DNA of 64,000 nt from Devosia riboflavina (GCF_000743575.1 NZ_JQGC01000007.1:124001-188000); one strand, 5' to 3'. Numbered from the stretch's first letter, positions 35,411-44,724 are shown. Made by a program: numbers and translations. Notes: generated from the letters alone by a model not told the origin.

Positions 35411-35426
35411 ATGCATTCGTATGCAT
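35411..35426. promoter_or_regulatory. operator of the TTGCATACGAATGCAA regulon before the HisD-SDR-LacI operon
   Basis: ATGCATTCGTATGCAT; its reverse complement ATGCATACGAATGCAT differs from the 29363 and 38651 sites only at the two ends. It lies 30 bp before the start of the first HisD-family gene, in the 89-bp gap after the amidase gene. Confidence 0.8.
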
Positions 35427-35456
35427 AAAGTCTGATTGAACCATAAGGAGCTTCCG

Positions 35457-36788
35457 ATGCCGATCTGGCTGAAGCGAGGTAAGGCGGTTGATGAGCGGGC
35501 GGAGGCTGATCGTCAGGTTCGCTCGACGGTCGAGGGGATTCTGGCCGATATCGAAAAGCGCGGTGACGCAGCGGTGCGGGACCTGTCGCAGAAGTTCGAC
35601 AAGTGGGAGCGGCCGGATTTCCGGCTGAGCCAGCAGGAGATCGACGATTGCATCGCGCAATTGACCGATCAGGATCTCGATGACATCGCCTTTGCCCAGA
35701 CCCAGGTGCGCAACTTCGCCCAGAAGCAGAAGGACACGATGCTCGAACTCAGCGTCGAGACCCTGCCGGGGGTCACGCTGGGCCACAAGCATGTGCCGAT
35801 CAATGCGGTGGGCTGCTATGTGCCGGGCGGCAAGTATCCGCTGCTGGCCTCGGCCCATATGTCGGTTCTTACGGCCAAGGTGGCCGGTTGCCCGCGCGTC
35901 ATCACCTGCGCGCCGCCCTTCCATGGCAAGCCGGCCCCGGCGATTGTCGCGGCCCAGGCCATGGCCGGTGCCGATGAGATCTATGTGCTCGGCGGCATCC
36001 AGGCGATCGGCGCCATGGCCATCGGCACGGAAAGCATTTCGCCGGTGGACATGCTGGTTGGCCCGGGCAATGCCTTTGTGGCCGAAGCCAAGCGCCAGCT
36101 TTATGGTCGCGTCGGCATCGACCTCTTTGCCGGCCCGACCGAGACGCTGGTGATCGCCGACGAGACGGTCGACGGGGAACTCTGCGCCACCGATCTTCTC
36201 GGCCAGGCCGAGCATGGTCCCACGAGCCCGGCGATCCTGCTCACCAATTCGGAGAAGCTGGCACGCGACACCATGGCGGAGATCGAACGCATTCTCGCCA
36301 TTCTGCCGACGGCCGACATGGCACGCAAATCCTGGGAGGACTTTGGTGAAGTCATCGTCTGCGAGAGCTATGAAGAGATGCTGGCCGAAGCCGACCGCAT
36401 CGCTTCGGAACATGTGCAGGTGATGACCGATCGCGATCTGTGGTTCCGGGACAATATGACCAATTTTGGTGCCCTGTTCCTGGGGCCGCGGACCAATGTG
36501 GCCTATGGCGACAAGGTGATCGGCACCAATCACACCCTGCCCACCATGAAGGCGGCGCGCTATACCGGCGGCCTCTGGGTCGGAAAGTTCCTCAAGACCT
36601 GCACCTGGCAAACGGTGACGACCGATGAGGCCTCGGCCCGGATCGGCGCCTATGGCTCGCGCCTCTCGATGCTGGAAGGCTTTGTCGGCCATGCCGAACA
36701 GGCCAATATCCGCGTGCGCCGCTATGGCGGCCGCAATGTGCCCTATGGTACCGCTGCCGCACCGACAGCAGAGGCCGCCAAGGAATGA
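35457..36788 (+). CDS. histidinol dehydrogenase-family oxidoreductase (HpsN-like)
   Basis: 443 aa from ATG 35457, with AAGGAG 6 nt upstream. Full HisD fold: [34 protein letters not shown], zinc-type residues in LLGQAEHGP, catalytic Glu-His in [15 protein letters not shown] and a C-terminal VGHAEQAN. No histidine biosynthesis gene is nearby. The sequence style is that of HpsN, the NAD-dependent sulfopropanediol dehydrogenase branch, so it probably oxidises a primary alcohol to a carboxylate on a polyol-like substrate (inference). First gene of a three-gene operon with an SDR and a LacI regulator. Confidence 0.9.
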   Translation: MPIWLKRGKAVDERAEADRQVRSTVEGILADIEKRGDAAVRDLSQKFDKWERPDFRLSQQEIDDCIAQLTDQDLDDIAFAQTQVRNFAQKQKDTMLELSVETLPGVTLGHKHVPINAVGCYVPGGKYPLLASAHMSVLTAKVAGCPRVITCAPPFHGKPAPAIVAAQAMAGADEIYVLGGIQAIGAMAIGTESISPVDMLVGPGNAFVAEAKRQLYGRVGIDLFAGPTETLVIADETVDGELCATDLLGQAEHGPTSPAILLTNSEKLARDTMAEIERILAILPTADMARKSWEDFGEVIVCESYEEMLAEADRIASEHVQVMTDRDLWFRDNMTNFGALFLGPRTNVAYGDKVIGTNHTLPTMKAARYTGGLWVGKFLKTCTWQTVTTDEASARIGAYGSRLSMLEGFVGHAEQANIRVRRYGGRNVPYGTAAAPTAEAAKE

Positions 36789-37549
36789 CGCTTCCCCGCA
36801 CGCCCAGTTTTCGTCTCGATGGCAAGCGCGCCCTGGTGACCGGTGGCACGCGGGGCATCGGGCTGGGCGCGTCGGTGGCTCTGGCCGAAGCGGGGGCGCA
36901 TGTGACCGTGGCGGCCCGCACCGCCGGTGATGTCGAAAAGGTCGTCAATGCCATGGCCGATATTGGCCTCATGGCTGAGGGCGTCGCCATCGACATCACC
37001 GACTTTGCCGCCATCCGCGCCTTTATCGAAGAGAGCGAGCCCTTCCATGTGCTGGTCAACTCGGCCGGCACGGCCCGGCACAGTGCCATTGCCGGGATCA
37101 CCGAGCCCGACTATCAGGCGGTGATGCAGCTCAATCTCGCCGCGACGGTTTTCGTATCCCAGGCGGTTGTCGGAAAGCTGCAGCAGGCGGGGCAGGGCGG
37201 CTCGATCATCAATGTCTCCTCGCAGATGGGTCATGTCGGTGGTCCCAACCGCGCCATTTATGCGGCGAGCAAACATGCTGTTGAAGGTCTCAGCAAGGCC
37301 ATGGCCATCGAGCTGGGGGCCAGCAATATTCGGGTCAACACGGTGTGCCCGACCTTTATCGAGACCGAGCTGACGGCCGGCAATCTCAGCGATCCCGACT
37401 TCCGATCCTGGGTTCTGTCCAAGATCAAGCTGGGGCGCCTGGGCCGGGTGGAGGACATTATGGGGCCGGTGGTTTTCCTGGCCTCGGACGCGGCGGCGCT
37501 GATCACCGGCACGGCGCTCTTGGTGGATGGCGGATGGACAGCGGAGTAA
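36785..37549 (+). CDS. short-chain dehydrogenase/reductase (SDR)
   Basis: 254 aa, start overlapping the HisD-family stop by 4 bp. Classical SDR: cofactor motif [22 protein letters not shown] with catalytic Ser, YAASKHA with catalytic Tyr and Lys, and C-terminal [15 protein letters not shown]. It interconverts a hydroxyl and a ketone with NAD(P). Translational coupling with the HisD-family gene suggests that the two act on the same polyol at different carbons, as SDRs do alongside HpsN in dihydroxypropanesulfonate breakdown (analogy only). Confidence 0.92.
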   Translation: MTLPRTPSFRLDGKRALVTGGTRGIGLGASVALAEAGAHVTVAARTAGDVEKVVNAMADIGLMAEGVAIDITDFAAIRAFIEESEPFHVLVNSAGTARHSAIAGITEPDYQAVMQLNLAATVFVSQAVVGKLQQAGQGGSIINVSSQMGHVGGPNRAIYAASKHAVEGLSKAMAIELGASNIRVNTVCPTFIETELTAGNLSDPDFRSWVLSKIKLGRLGRVEDIMGPVVFLASDAAALITGTALLVDGGWTAE

Positions 37550-38604
37550 AAAAGCCGGGGGTGACCTCATCGGAAGTGGCGCGCCGCGCCGGCGTGTCGC
37601 AATCGGCTGTCTCCCGCACTTTTACCCCCGGTGCCTCCATTGCCCCAAAGACCCGGGCCAAGGTCCTGGCTGCGGCCAAGGAACTGGGCTATCGGCCCAA
37701 TGCCATTGCCCGCTCGCTGATCACCAATCGCTCGCGCATCATTGCCGTGGTGATGGCGTATCTGGAAAACCTCTTCTATCCCGATGTGCTCGAAGAGCTG
37801 GGCCGGCTTCTTGCCAAGGAAGACTATCGCCTCTTGCTGTTCACCGGTTTTATGGATCGGGACAGCGACCCGGTCTTTGACCAGCTCATGCAATATCGTG
37901 TCGATGGCATTGTGCTGGCGTCGACCTCGCTGTCCTCGGAACTCTCCGAGGAATGTGCCGCCGCCGGCATTCCGGTGGTGCTGTTCAACCGCACCACCGA
38001 GCGCGATGCGGTCTCGAGCGTGACGACGCGCAATCGCGAGGGTGGGCGCCGCGTTGCCGAGTTCCTGATTGCCGGTGGGCACAAGCGGTTCGGCTATATC
38101 TCGGGTCTTGAAAGCTCCTCGACCAATCGCGATCGTTTTGGCGGCTACCAGGAGGCTCTCGCTGCGGCCGGGCATACCGATATCATCATCGAGGTCGGCA
38201 ATTACGATCGCGCCGAAGCCGAAACGGCGGCGCGCAAAATGCTGAAGCGTCCCGATCGTCCCGATGCCATCTTCGTGGCCAATGACCATATGGCCGTTGC
38301 GGTGATGGACATCGCGCGGCACGAACTGGGCCTCTCCATTCCCGAGGACCTTTCCATTGTCGGCTATGACGATGTGGGTCCCGCCCGCTGGACCTCCTAT
38401 GGCATCACCTCGATGAGCCAGCCGCTCAAGCGCATGGTGGAGGCCACCGTCGCCATCCTAATGGATCAGATCGCCAGCGGCGAGATCGAAGCCGAGCACC
38501 GCATCCTCAATGGCGAACTCGTCGTCAGGACCTCCGCAAGAATGCCCAAGGCCGGTGTGGTCGAGGTCGACGGACGACGTATCTACAAACCCGCAAAGAG
38601 CTGA
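37534..38604 (+). CDS. LacI family transcriptional regulator, probable regulator of the TTGCATACGAATGCAA regulon
   Basis: 356 aa from ATG 37534, inside the end of the SDR gene (16-bp overlap). HTH VTSSEVARRAGVSQSAVSRTFT, hinge YRPNAIARSLITNRSRIIAV, effector domain ending DLSIVGYDDVGPARWTSYGITSM. The gene sits in an operon whose promoter carries the regulon operator, and that 16-bp site is CG-centred and palindromic as LacI-family operators are. It is the only LacI gene inside the set of operons carrying the site, so it is the best candidate for both regulation of the set and autoregulation. Confidence 0.92.
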   Translation: MDSGVKKPGVTSSEVARRAGVSQSAVSRTFTPGASIAPKTRAKVLAAAKELGYRPNAIARSLITNRSRIIAVVMAYLENLFYPDVLEELGRLLAKEDYRLLLFTGFMDRDSDPVFDQLMQYRVDGIVLASTSLSSELSEECAAAGIPVVLFNRTTERDAVSSVTTRNREGGRRVAEFLIAGGHKRFGYISGLESSSTNRDRFGGYQEALAAAGHTDIIIEVGNYDRAEAETAARKMLKRPDRPDAIFVANDHMAVAVMDIARHELGLSIPEDLSIVGYDDVGPARWTSYGITSMSQPLKRMVEATVAILMDQIASGEIEAEHRILNGELVVRTSARMPKAGVVEVDGRRIYKPAKS

Positions 38605-38650
38605 TCCGCATGTCCCTCAAGACACGCTTCCGCCCTCTTTGCGATCCATA

Positions 38651-38666
38651 TTGCATACGAATGCAA
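38651..38666. promoter_or_regulatory. operator of the TTGCATACGAATGCAA regulon before the bicupin operon
   Basis: TTGCATACGAATGCAA, identical over 16 bp to the site at 29363; the identity extends outwards to ATA before and AA after. It lies 35 bp before the bicupin start at 38702. Two identical 20-base copies 9.3 kb apart in non-coding DNA are not expected by chance. Confidence 0.85.
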
Positions 38667-38701
38667 AAATGCTATGCTGCCACTGGAAAGAGGATGTCAT
38701 C

Positions 38702-39748
38702 ATGACCCAGAGCAAGACTTGGACTCAGTCCGAAATGGAAAAGCGCATGGTGCGCTATGCCGATCTGAAGGGGTTGCGCAACGCGTTCATCGACGCGCGG
38801 ACGCCGGGCTCGGACCGCAAGGAAAACTTCACCATTATCGGGCCGGGTGTGAGTGAGAATCCGGCCCAGGTCGTGCACATTCCGGAAGCCCATGGTTTCA
38901 ATTTTGGCGCTGCCCGCCAGCCCTTTGGTTGCACCAATTCCCAGCACTCGCACCTGACCGCGGAAACCTTCCTCGTACACTCGGGCAAATGGCGCTTCGT
39001 CTTTGGGGCCAACAAGGACGAGGGCTATCTCGACGTTGAACCGGGCGATGTGGCGACCGTACCGACCCACATGTTCCGCGGCTTTGAAAAGCGCGATGAA
39101 GGCACGGGATTCCTCGCCGTCGTGCTCGGTCATGACGATCCGGGCAAGGTGGTATGGGCGCCGAGCGTCTTCAAAATGGCCGAGGATTTTGGCCTGAAAC
39201 TGCTCAAGGGCGGCAAGCTGATCGATACGACGCTGGGCGAAAAGGTGCCGGAAGGCGCTGAACTCGAGCAGCCGCCGAACGCTGAAAAGCTCAAGGAATT
39301 GGCAACCCCGCCGATGTCCGAATTGGCGAAATATGCCATCAAGGCCGCGGATATCAAGGGCGACCCGAATTCGCCGCTTGCCGGTGAAGGCGTTGAAGAA
39401 GCTGGCGTTATCGGCGATGTCGACGGCCAGGACGGCATTAAGGCCGGGCCGATCGTCGGCCACTGGAAACACGATTTTACGCTGCGCCGCTTCAAGCTCG
39501 AAACCGGTGCTGTCATTCCCGTTCATGCCCGTTCCGAGCAAGAAGTGCTCTTCGTGCAGTCTGGTACACTGGAATTCAACTGGGATGGCGGCTCGCTCAT
39601 CCTTGGCGCTGGCGACACGCTGACCGTGCCGGTTGGCCTGATGCATGGCTTCCGTAATCCGGCTTCGGCCGATGCGATCGTCTTCGTTATCCGTGGTGCC
39701 GCCTCGCCGGCCGCCCCGCAGTTCGCAACGGCTCAGGCTGCGGAGTAA
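38702..39748 (+). CDS. bicupin family protein
   Basis: 348 aa from ATG 38702 with AGAGGA upstream. Two cupin modules: the first around residues 75-140 (HSHLTAETFLVHSGKWRFVFG, with two His and a Glu as metal ligands, then GDVATVPTHMFRGFE), the second around 265-335 (IPVHARSEQEVLFVQSGTLEF, GDTLTVPVGLMHGFRN). This layout occurs in metal dioxygenases of the gentisate/quercetinase type and in sugar isomerases; it is not enough to choose. First gene of an operon with the MetE-C-like and RraA-like genes and under the regulon operator. Confidence 0.85.
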   Translation: MTQSKTWTQSEMEKRMVRYADLKGLRNAFIDARTPGSDRKENFTIIGPGVSENPAQVVHIPEAHGFNFGAARQPFGCTNSQHSHLTAETFLVHSGKWRFVFGANKDEGYLDVEPGDVATVPTHMFRGFEKRDEGTGFLAVVLGHDDPGKVVWAPSVFKMAEDFGLKLLKGGKLIDTTLGEKVPEGAELEQPPNAEKLKELATPPMSELAKYAIKAADIKGDPNSPLAGEGVEEAGVIGDVDGQDGIKAGPIVGHWKHDFTLRRFKLETGAVIPVHARSEQEVLFVQSGTLEFNWDGGSLILGAGDTLTVPVGLMHGFRNPASADAIVFVIRGAASPAAPQFATAQAAE

Positions 39749-39752
39749 ACCA

Positions 39753-40883
39753 ATGGCACACAAGATACTCACCACTCACGTTGGCTCGCTGCCGCGCAGC
39801 AAACAGGTGACCGATCTTGTGTTCGCCAAGGAGGCCGGCGTCCCGATTGAGGAGGCCGGCTTCAAGGAGATCATTTCGGCGGCGGTGAACGACATCGTCG
39901 CCAAACAGAAGGCGGCGGGCATCGACCTGCCGTCCGATGGCGAAATGAGCAAGATCTCCTACGCCACCTATATCAAGGATCGGCTGACGGGCTTTGACGG
40001 CGACTCCTCCCGCCGCCCGCCGGCCGATCTTGAACTCTTTCCGAATTTCCTGAAGCGCCAGGCTTCCTCGGGCGGGACGCCGACCTATCGGCGGCCCAAA
40101 TGTGTCAGCGAGATCAAGGTAAAGAGCCTTGAGCCGCTGCAGGATGATGTCGATACCTTCCAGGCGGCCTTGAGCGCAAATGGTTATACCAAGGGGTTCA
40201 TGAATTCGGCGACGCCGGGGGTTATCGCACTCTTTCAGCCCAATGAATTCTATAGGACCCAGGACGACTATCTCGAGGCCGTCGCCGAGGGCATGCGCGT
40301 CGAATATGAAGGCATTGTCGAAGCCGGATTCATCCTGCAGCTCGACGCCCCCGACCTCGGGCTTGGTCGGCACATGATGTACAAGGACCTCGACGATGCC
40401 GGCTTCGTCACTGCCGCTGAAAAGCATATCGAGGTAATGAACCACGCCCTGCGCAATGTACCAGGCGATAAGGTGCGCATGCATGTGTGTTGGGGCAACT
40501 ATGAAGGGCCGCATATCTGCGATATTGCGCTCAAGAAAATCCTGCCGAGCCTGCTCAAGGCCAAGCCGCGATCGCTTCTCTTTGAAGGCGCGAACCCGCG
40601 CCACGCGCATGAATGGGTCGATTGGAAAAATATCGATCTGCCAGATGACTACGTGCTGATCCCCGGCGTCATCGACTCCACATCCAACTTCGTGGAGCAC
40701 CCCGAGTTGATCGCGCAGCGGCTCAAGAATTTCACTGATATCGTCGGCGTCGATCGCGTCATCGCCGGCACTGATTGCGGCTTTTCCACATTTGCCGGAT
40801 TTGGTGCCGTAGACCCCGATATCGTCTGGGCAAAATTGAAGGCGCTCAGCGATGGCGCCGAGATCGCCAGCAAGGCGGCTTGA
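39753..40883 (+). CDS. cobalamin-independent methionine synthase C-domain-like methyltransferase
   Basis: 376 aa from ATG 39753, preceded by GGAG. It covers only the C-terminal catalytic barrel of MetE, with none of the N-terminal domain: TTHVGSLPRS start, LQLDAPDLGLGRHM, zinc-type ligands in MHVCWGNYEG (His, Cys) and TDCGFSTFAG (Cys). The MetE-C family includes archaeal methionine synthases and epoxyalkane:coenzyme M transferases, so it moves an alkyl group to or from a thiol. Placed between a bicupin and an RraA-like gene, it is more likely catabolic than a methionine synthase. Confidence 0.88.
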   Translation: MAHKILTTHVGSLPRSKQVTDLVFAKEAGVPIEEAGFKEIISAAVNDIVAKQKAAGIDLPSDGEMSKISYATYIKDRLTGFDGDSSRRPPADLELFPNFLKRQASSGGTPTYRRPKCVSEIKVKSLEPLQDDVDTFQAALSANGYTKGFMNSATPGVIALFQPNEFYRTQDDYLEAVAEGMRVEYEGIVEAGFILQLDAPDLGLGRHMMYKDLDDAGFVTAAEKHIEVMNHALRNVPGDKVRMHVCWGNYEGPHICDIALKKILPSLLKAKPRSLLFEGANPRHAHEWVDWKNIDLPDDYVLIPGVIDSTSNFVEHPELIAQRLKNFTDIVGVDRVIAGTDCGFSTFAGFGAVDPDIVWAKLKALSDGAEIASKAA

Positions 40884-40894
40884 GGAGTTTTCAA

Positions 40895-41596
40895 ATGGCA
40901 AAGATATCGTCCGACGCCCTTTCGGCCCTGCGCAAAGCCGACACACCGACCGTATGCAACGCGCTGGAGCATGTCATGGGCGGACGCACCGCCGAGGGCT
41001 TTACCAAGCATCCGGTAGTCTGTGCTGATCCCAGCCTACCCCCGGTGGTAGGCTTTGCGCGTACGGCCAAAATCCGCGCCTCTTCGCCGGCCCAGAAGCC
41101 GGCGGTCGAGGTGCGGGCCCTCCGCATGCAGTATTATGAATATGTCTCGGCGGGCGAGGGGCCGACCGTTGCGGTCATCGAAGACGCTGATTGGCCCCAT
41201 GTCATCGGTGGCTTCTGGGGGGAAATGCAGGTGGCTCAGCACAAGGGGCTGGGCGTTGCTGGCACCGTCACCAATGGCGTGCTGCGCGATCTCGGTATGC
41301 TCGATGAGGGCTATCAGGTGATCGCCGGCGCCGTCGGACCAAGCCACGCTTTCGTGCATGTGACGGAGCTTGATTGCCCCGTCACTATCTTCGGCATGAC
41401 CGTACGGCCAGATGATCTGATCCATGCCGATCGTCATGGCGCTGTGGTCGTTCCTGCCGAGCACATCGAGCGCATGCCCTGGGCAATCGATGTCGTAATG
41501 CGCAAGGAAGTGCCGATCCTTTCGGCGGCGCGGGCTCCAGGTTTCAATATCGAAAAGCTACGCGCCGCTTGGCTCGAGGCCGACAAGATCAGCTAA
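40895..41596 (+). CDS. RraA/HMG-CHA aldolase family protein
   Basis: 233 aa from ATG 40895, with GAGGAG 7 nt upstream. RraA-like fold: DTPTVCNALE near the N-terminus, GGFWGEMQVAQHKGLGVAGT and the active-site segment TNGVLRDLGML, which keeps the Arg-Asp pair. Family members are 4-hydroxy-4-methyl-2-oxoglutarate/oxaloacetate-type lyases or RNase E inhibitors; in a catabolic operon an aldolase or decarboxylase is more likely. It overlaps the end of the convergent SDR gene by 8 bp. Confidence 0.87.
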   Translation: MAKISSDALSALRKADTPTVCNALEHVMGGRTAEGFTKHPVVCADPSLPPVVGFARTAKIRASSPAQKPAVEVRALRMQYYEYVSAGEGPTVAVIEDADWPHVIGGFWGEMQVAQHKGLGVAGTVTNGVLRDLGMLDEGYQVIAGAVGPSHAFVHVTELDCPVTIFGMTVRPDDLIHADRHGAVVVPAEHIERMPWAIDVVMRKEVPILSAARAPGFNIEKLRAAWLEADKIS

Positions 41597-42494
41597 TGCC
41601 GCCTCGCCCGGCATCGAAATAGGTGCCGGTTTCGAGGTCATCGAGCAGGCTCGGGCCTTTTGGCTGCCAATCCAGCGTCGCCCGGGTCAAGGCGCTATCG
41701 GCCGGGATATCGAGTTGGGCGAAATTGCCGATCCAGCCGAAATGCTCGCTGGCTTCTTCGCGCGTTACAGAGACGACAGGCACACCGAGCTTGTGGCCGA
41801 TCATGCCTGCAATGTCCTTGAAGGCAATGCCTTGCTCCGCAACGGGGTGATACCGGGTCTGATCGGCTTCAGTTTCCAGGATTTTCCGGTAAACCCTTGC
41901 AGCATCGGCGACGTGTACCGCGGGCCAGCGGTTCTGACCTGACGCGACATAACCTGCCGAGCCCTTGGCTCGCGCTATATCGATCAGCGTCGGCACAAAA
42001 CCGTGATCGCCATGACCATGGACGGTCGGCGGCAGGCGGACAAGACCGACAGCGACGCCGCGATCGGCAAAAGCCATGGCACTGGCTTCGGAAAGACGGC
42101 CATGGCCTGAGATATTGGGCAGGTCGTTTTCGTCGAGCACTTTGCCCGGCGTCAGGAGACCAATGCCCGAGGTGACGATCAGCTTTTTGCCTGTGCCGAC
42201 AAGCGCTTCGCCCAGGGTAGCGATGGCCATTGCGTCGGTTTGAGCAGCAGTGCTGAAATTGGAAAAATCGTGGATGAAAGCCAGGTGCATGACGGCATCG
42301 GCGTTCCTTGCACCAGCGACAAGGCTCTCGAGGTCCGTGAGCGAGCCAACATGGGGCGTGGCGCCTTTCTGACTTAGCGATGCCTGAGCCTCGGGTGAAC
42401 GGGCGAGGCCGATGATCTCGTGGCCATGGGCTCTCAGCTCGGAAACCACAGCGGAGCCAACAAATCCGGTGGCGCCGGTTACAAATACGCGCAT
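41589..42494 (-). CDS. NAD(P)-binding extended SDR (NAD-dependent epimerase/dehydratase family)
   Basis: 301 aa. MRVFVTGATGFVGSAVVSEL is the classical Rossmann start of this family. VMHLAFIHDF and GLVRLPPTVHGHGDHGF follow the usual positions, but the catalytic YxxxK is not obvious, so it may bind rather than convert its ligand. Divergent from an XRE-family regulator gene, which may control it. Confidence 0.88.
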   Translation of the reverse strand: MRVFVTGATGFVGSAVVSELRAHGHEIIGLARSPEAQASLSQKGATPHVGSLTDLESLVAGARNADAVMHLAFIHDFSNFSTAAQTDAMAIATLGEALVGTGKKLIVTSGIGLLTPGKVLDENDLPNISGHGRLSEASAMAFADRGVAVGLVRLPPTVHGHGDHGFVPTLIDIARAKGSAGYVASGQNRWPAVHVADAARVYRKILETEADQTRYHPVAEQGIAFKDIAGMIGHKLGVPVVSVTREEASEHFGWIGNFAQLDIPADSALTRATLDWQPKGPSLLDDLETGTYFDAGRGGIS

Positions 42495-42594
42495 GGTGTA
42501 TCCCTATCTTTGCGTGATAGCAGCAGACCTATTGCGCAGCGGTCCGGCGAAAAAGCCGGGACGTTATAATGGTATGGCGACTAACAGGCTCGGC

Positions 42595-43404
42595 ATGGAT
42601 AACCCTCTCGGCATTTTTCTGCGCGAAAGACGAGCCCGGCTTGATCCGGCGGCTTTCGGTCTGCCGCTCGAGCGGCGCCGCACGCCGGGGTTGCGGCGCG
42701 AGGAAGTTGCACAGCTCGCTCATGTGAGCGCCACCTGGTACACTTGGCTCGAACAGGGCAGGGGCGGCGCGCCATCGGCCGATGTGCTCGATCGTCTCGC
42801 GCGCGCACTGGCGCTCAATGACGAGGAGCGCGAACATCTCTATCTCCTCGCCCAGCAGCGGCCTCCCAAGATAGAGCGGACGGATCAGTCTGGCGTGACA
42901 CCGCAGTTGCAACGCGTGCTTGATGCCTTTGGCGAGAGTCCGGCGATCGTCAAGACGCCGGAATGGACGGTGCTGGCCTGGAACCACGCCGCCAGTGTCG
43001 TGCTGACGGATTACAGTCAGGTGCCGCCGGAAGGCCGCAACCTCCTGCGCAATCTTTTCAAATATGGACGACGCGGTCACCTGATCGACTGGGAGCTGGT
43101 GGCCCGTTCGGTTGTGGGCACTGTGCGCCGCGACCTCTTGCGGGCCGGTATGTCGCCGGAAACAGAAGCGCTGATCGAGGAACTGAACCGCGACAGCGCG
43201 GAATTTCGCGAGATGTGGGCGGCCGGCGATGTGCTGGCGCATGGCGAAGGCATCAAGCGGCTGCGCACGGTTGCGGCAGGCGATCTGTCGCTGGAATTTT
43301 CCACCTTTGCTGTGGATGGGCATCCGGATCTTGGGCTCGTCGTGTTCAATCCCGCCAGTGAGGAAGACCGGACCAAGGTGCGAGCGCTAATGGCGACGAA
43401 ATGA
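42595..43404 (+). CDS. XRE-family regulator with MmyB-like ligand-binding domain
   Basis: 269 aa from ATG 42595; ATG 42574 would add seven residues. N-terminal HTH: RRTPGLRREEVAQLAHVSATWYTWLEQGR is the hallmark of this group. The C-terminal half (IVKTPEWTVLAWNHAASVVL, then NLLRNLFKYG) is the MmyB-like PAS-type ligand-binding domain. TATAAT stands at 42565-42570, close upstream, but a matching -35 is not clear. These proteins often repress an adjacent divergent SDR gene, which is the arrangement here. Confidence 0.9.
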   Translation: MDNPLGIFLRERRARLDPAAFGLPLERRRTPGLRREEVAQLAHVSATWYTWLEQGRGGAPSADVLDRLARALALNDEEREHLYLLAQQRPPKIERTDQSGVTPQLQRVLDAFGESPAIVKTPEWTVLAWNHAASVVLTDYSQVPPEGRNLLRNLFKYGRRGHLIDWELVARSVVGTVRRDLLRAGMSPETEALIEELNRDSAEFREMWAAGDVLAHGEGIKRLRTVAAGDLSLEFSTFAVDGHPDLGLVVFNPASEEDRTKVRALMATK

Positions 43405-43432
43405 AAAGGCCGGCGTTTCCGCCGGCCTTTTT
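43404..43432. terminator. strong bidirectional rho-independent terminator
   Basis: AAAAGGCCGGCG (43404-43415), loop TTTC, CGCCGGCCTTTT (43420-43431) plus another T. The GC core is flanked by an A run on one side and a T run on the other, so it can stop transcription from both the XRE gene and the convergent second HisD-family gene, whose stop lies 3 bp further on. Confidence 0.92.
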
Positions 43433-43434
43433 GC

Positions 43435-44724
43435 CTAGTTTGCCTTAGCCTGCATGCGATCGAGGCGCAGTTGGGCGGCGCGGCGGTGGCCTTCGAGGCC
43501 TTCGCTGGCGGATTGGCGGGCGGCAGGTGGGGCGACCTGCTTGACGCCTTCTTCGTCGAGCCACTGGTGAGTGGCGATTTTCACATAGGCACCCACCCAG
43601 AGGCCGCCGGTATAGGCGCCTGCGCCCATGGTGGGGAGGGTGTGGTTGGTGCCCGAGCACTTGTCGGAATAGACGACGCTGGCGAGTTCGCCAATGAACA
43701 AGCTGCCGTAATTCCTCAGCTTTTTGGCGAAGGCCTGGGCGTCCGCGGTATGGACCTGCAGGTGTTCTGCGGCGATCAGGTCGGAATAGGCGATCATTGC
43801 GGCTTCGTCCTCGCAGACGGTGATTTCGCCATAGTTGATCCAGGCTTCGCGGGCGGTATTGGCCGTGGAGAGCGTCTGGAGCTGGGCTTCGACTTCCTTG
43901 AGCACGGCTTCGGCCAAGGCCTTGTCGGTGGTGATGAGGCCGACGCGGGTGCGGATGTCGTGTTCGGCCTGGGCGAGGAGGTCCGTCGCGATCATTTCAG
44001 CATCGCCGGTCTTGTCGGCGACGACGAAAATCTCTGATGGGCCAGCGAGTTGGTCGATGCCGACGGGGCCGAAGACCTGACGCTTGGCTTCGTTGACGAA
44101 AGCATTGCCGGGGCCGACGATCTTGTTGACGGCCGGAACGGTCTCGGTGCCATAGGCCATGGCGGCGATAGCCTGGGCGCCACCGATACGGAAAATCCTA
44201 TCCGCGCCAGAAAGATGGCAGCCGGCGATCATGGCCTTGTGGGCATTGGGCGGAAGGCAGGCGATGACTTCGTCGACGCCGGCAACCTTGGCCGGCACGA
44301 TTGTCATGATCGGGGCGGAGAGCAGCGGATAGCGGCCGCCGGGAACATAGCAGCCGACGCGGTGGATGGGGATGACGCGGTGGCCCATGTGGACACCCGG
44401 CAAGGTTTCCACCTCGAGCGGCAGGATGGTAGCGAGCTGCGCCTGGGCAAATTTGCGAACATTTTCAATAGCAAATTCGGTATCTCGGCGCGTTTGCGGA
44501 TCGAGTTCGGCAAGTGCGGCTTCTCGTTCGGCCGGGGTGACCTCGAAGACGTCGATGTCGGACTTGTCGAACTTGGCCGAATATTCCCGTACCGCCTTGT
44601 CGCCATTGGCGCGGACATTGGCGATGATCTCGGCGACCAGGGTTTCGACCGGCGCATTGTCGCTGATCGAGGAGCGCTCGGGCGCCTTCACATAGGTGAC
44701 GCCGGGGAAGGGGGAATTGGTCAT
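43435..44724 (-). CDS. histidinol dehydrogenase-family oxidoreductase, second copy
   Basis: 429 aa from ATG 44724, with GGAG 9 nt upstream; a TTG at 44760 is less likely. HisD signature stretches: GCYVPGGRYPLLSAPIM, GPGNAFVNEAKRQVFG, zinc-type LLAQAEHDI, catalytic Glu-His in [16 protein letters not shown]. The C-terminus reads EGHRRAAQL, where the other copy (35457-36788) has VGHAEQAN. The two copies have clearly diverged and probably oxidise different alcohols of one pathway. Divergent from the hydrolase-NTF2 fusion gene, with a regulon operator and a second palindrome between. Confidence 0.9.
   Translation of the reverse strand: MTNSPFPGVTYVKAPERSSISDNAPVETLVAEIIANVRANGDKAVREYSAKFDKSDIDVFEVTPAEREAALAELDPQTRRDTEFAIENVRKFAQAQLATILPLEVETLPGVHMGHRVIPIHRVGCYVPGGRYPLLSAPIMTIVPAKVAGVDEVIACLPPNAHKAMIAGCHLSGADRIFRIGGAQAIAAMAYGTETVPAVNKIVGPGNAFVNEAKRQVFGPVGIDQLAGPSEIFVVADKTGDAEMIATDLLAQAEHDIRTRVGLITTDKALAEAVLKEVEAQLQTLSTANTAREAWINYGEITVCEDEAAMIAYSDLIAAEHLQVHTADAQAFAKKLRNYGSLFIGELASVVYSDKCSGTNHTLPTMGAGAYTGGLWVGAYVKIATHQWLDEEGVKQVAPPAARQSASEGLEGHRRAAQLRLDRMQAKAN

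Noticed and set aside
35409-36692. A 427-codon open frame on the minus strand
   Set aside because: Shadow of the HisD-family gene; composition is Gly/His/Arg-rich as expected of an antisense frame.
37345-37533. Extension of the LacI reading frame upstream of 37534
   Set aside because: This part overlaps the SDR gene in another frame and encodes low-complexity, non-LacI sequence; the HTH starts right after ATG 37534.
38641-38701. Repeated TTGCATACGAATGCAA copies as a mobile-element or CRISPR-like repeat
   Set aside because: Copies are single, kilobases apart, always just before gene starts and without spacers or target duplications, which fits operators better.
39687-40946. A 419-codon open frame on the minus strand
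   Set aside because: Antisense to the MetE-C-like gene; no motif and no ribosome site.
43435-44724. Biosynthetic histidinol dehydrogenase (hisD)
   Set aside because: No other his gene nearby, there are two diverged copies, and both are in catabolic operons with a shared LacI-type operator.
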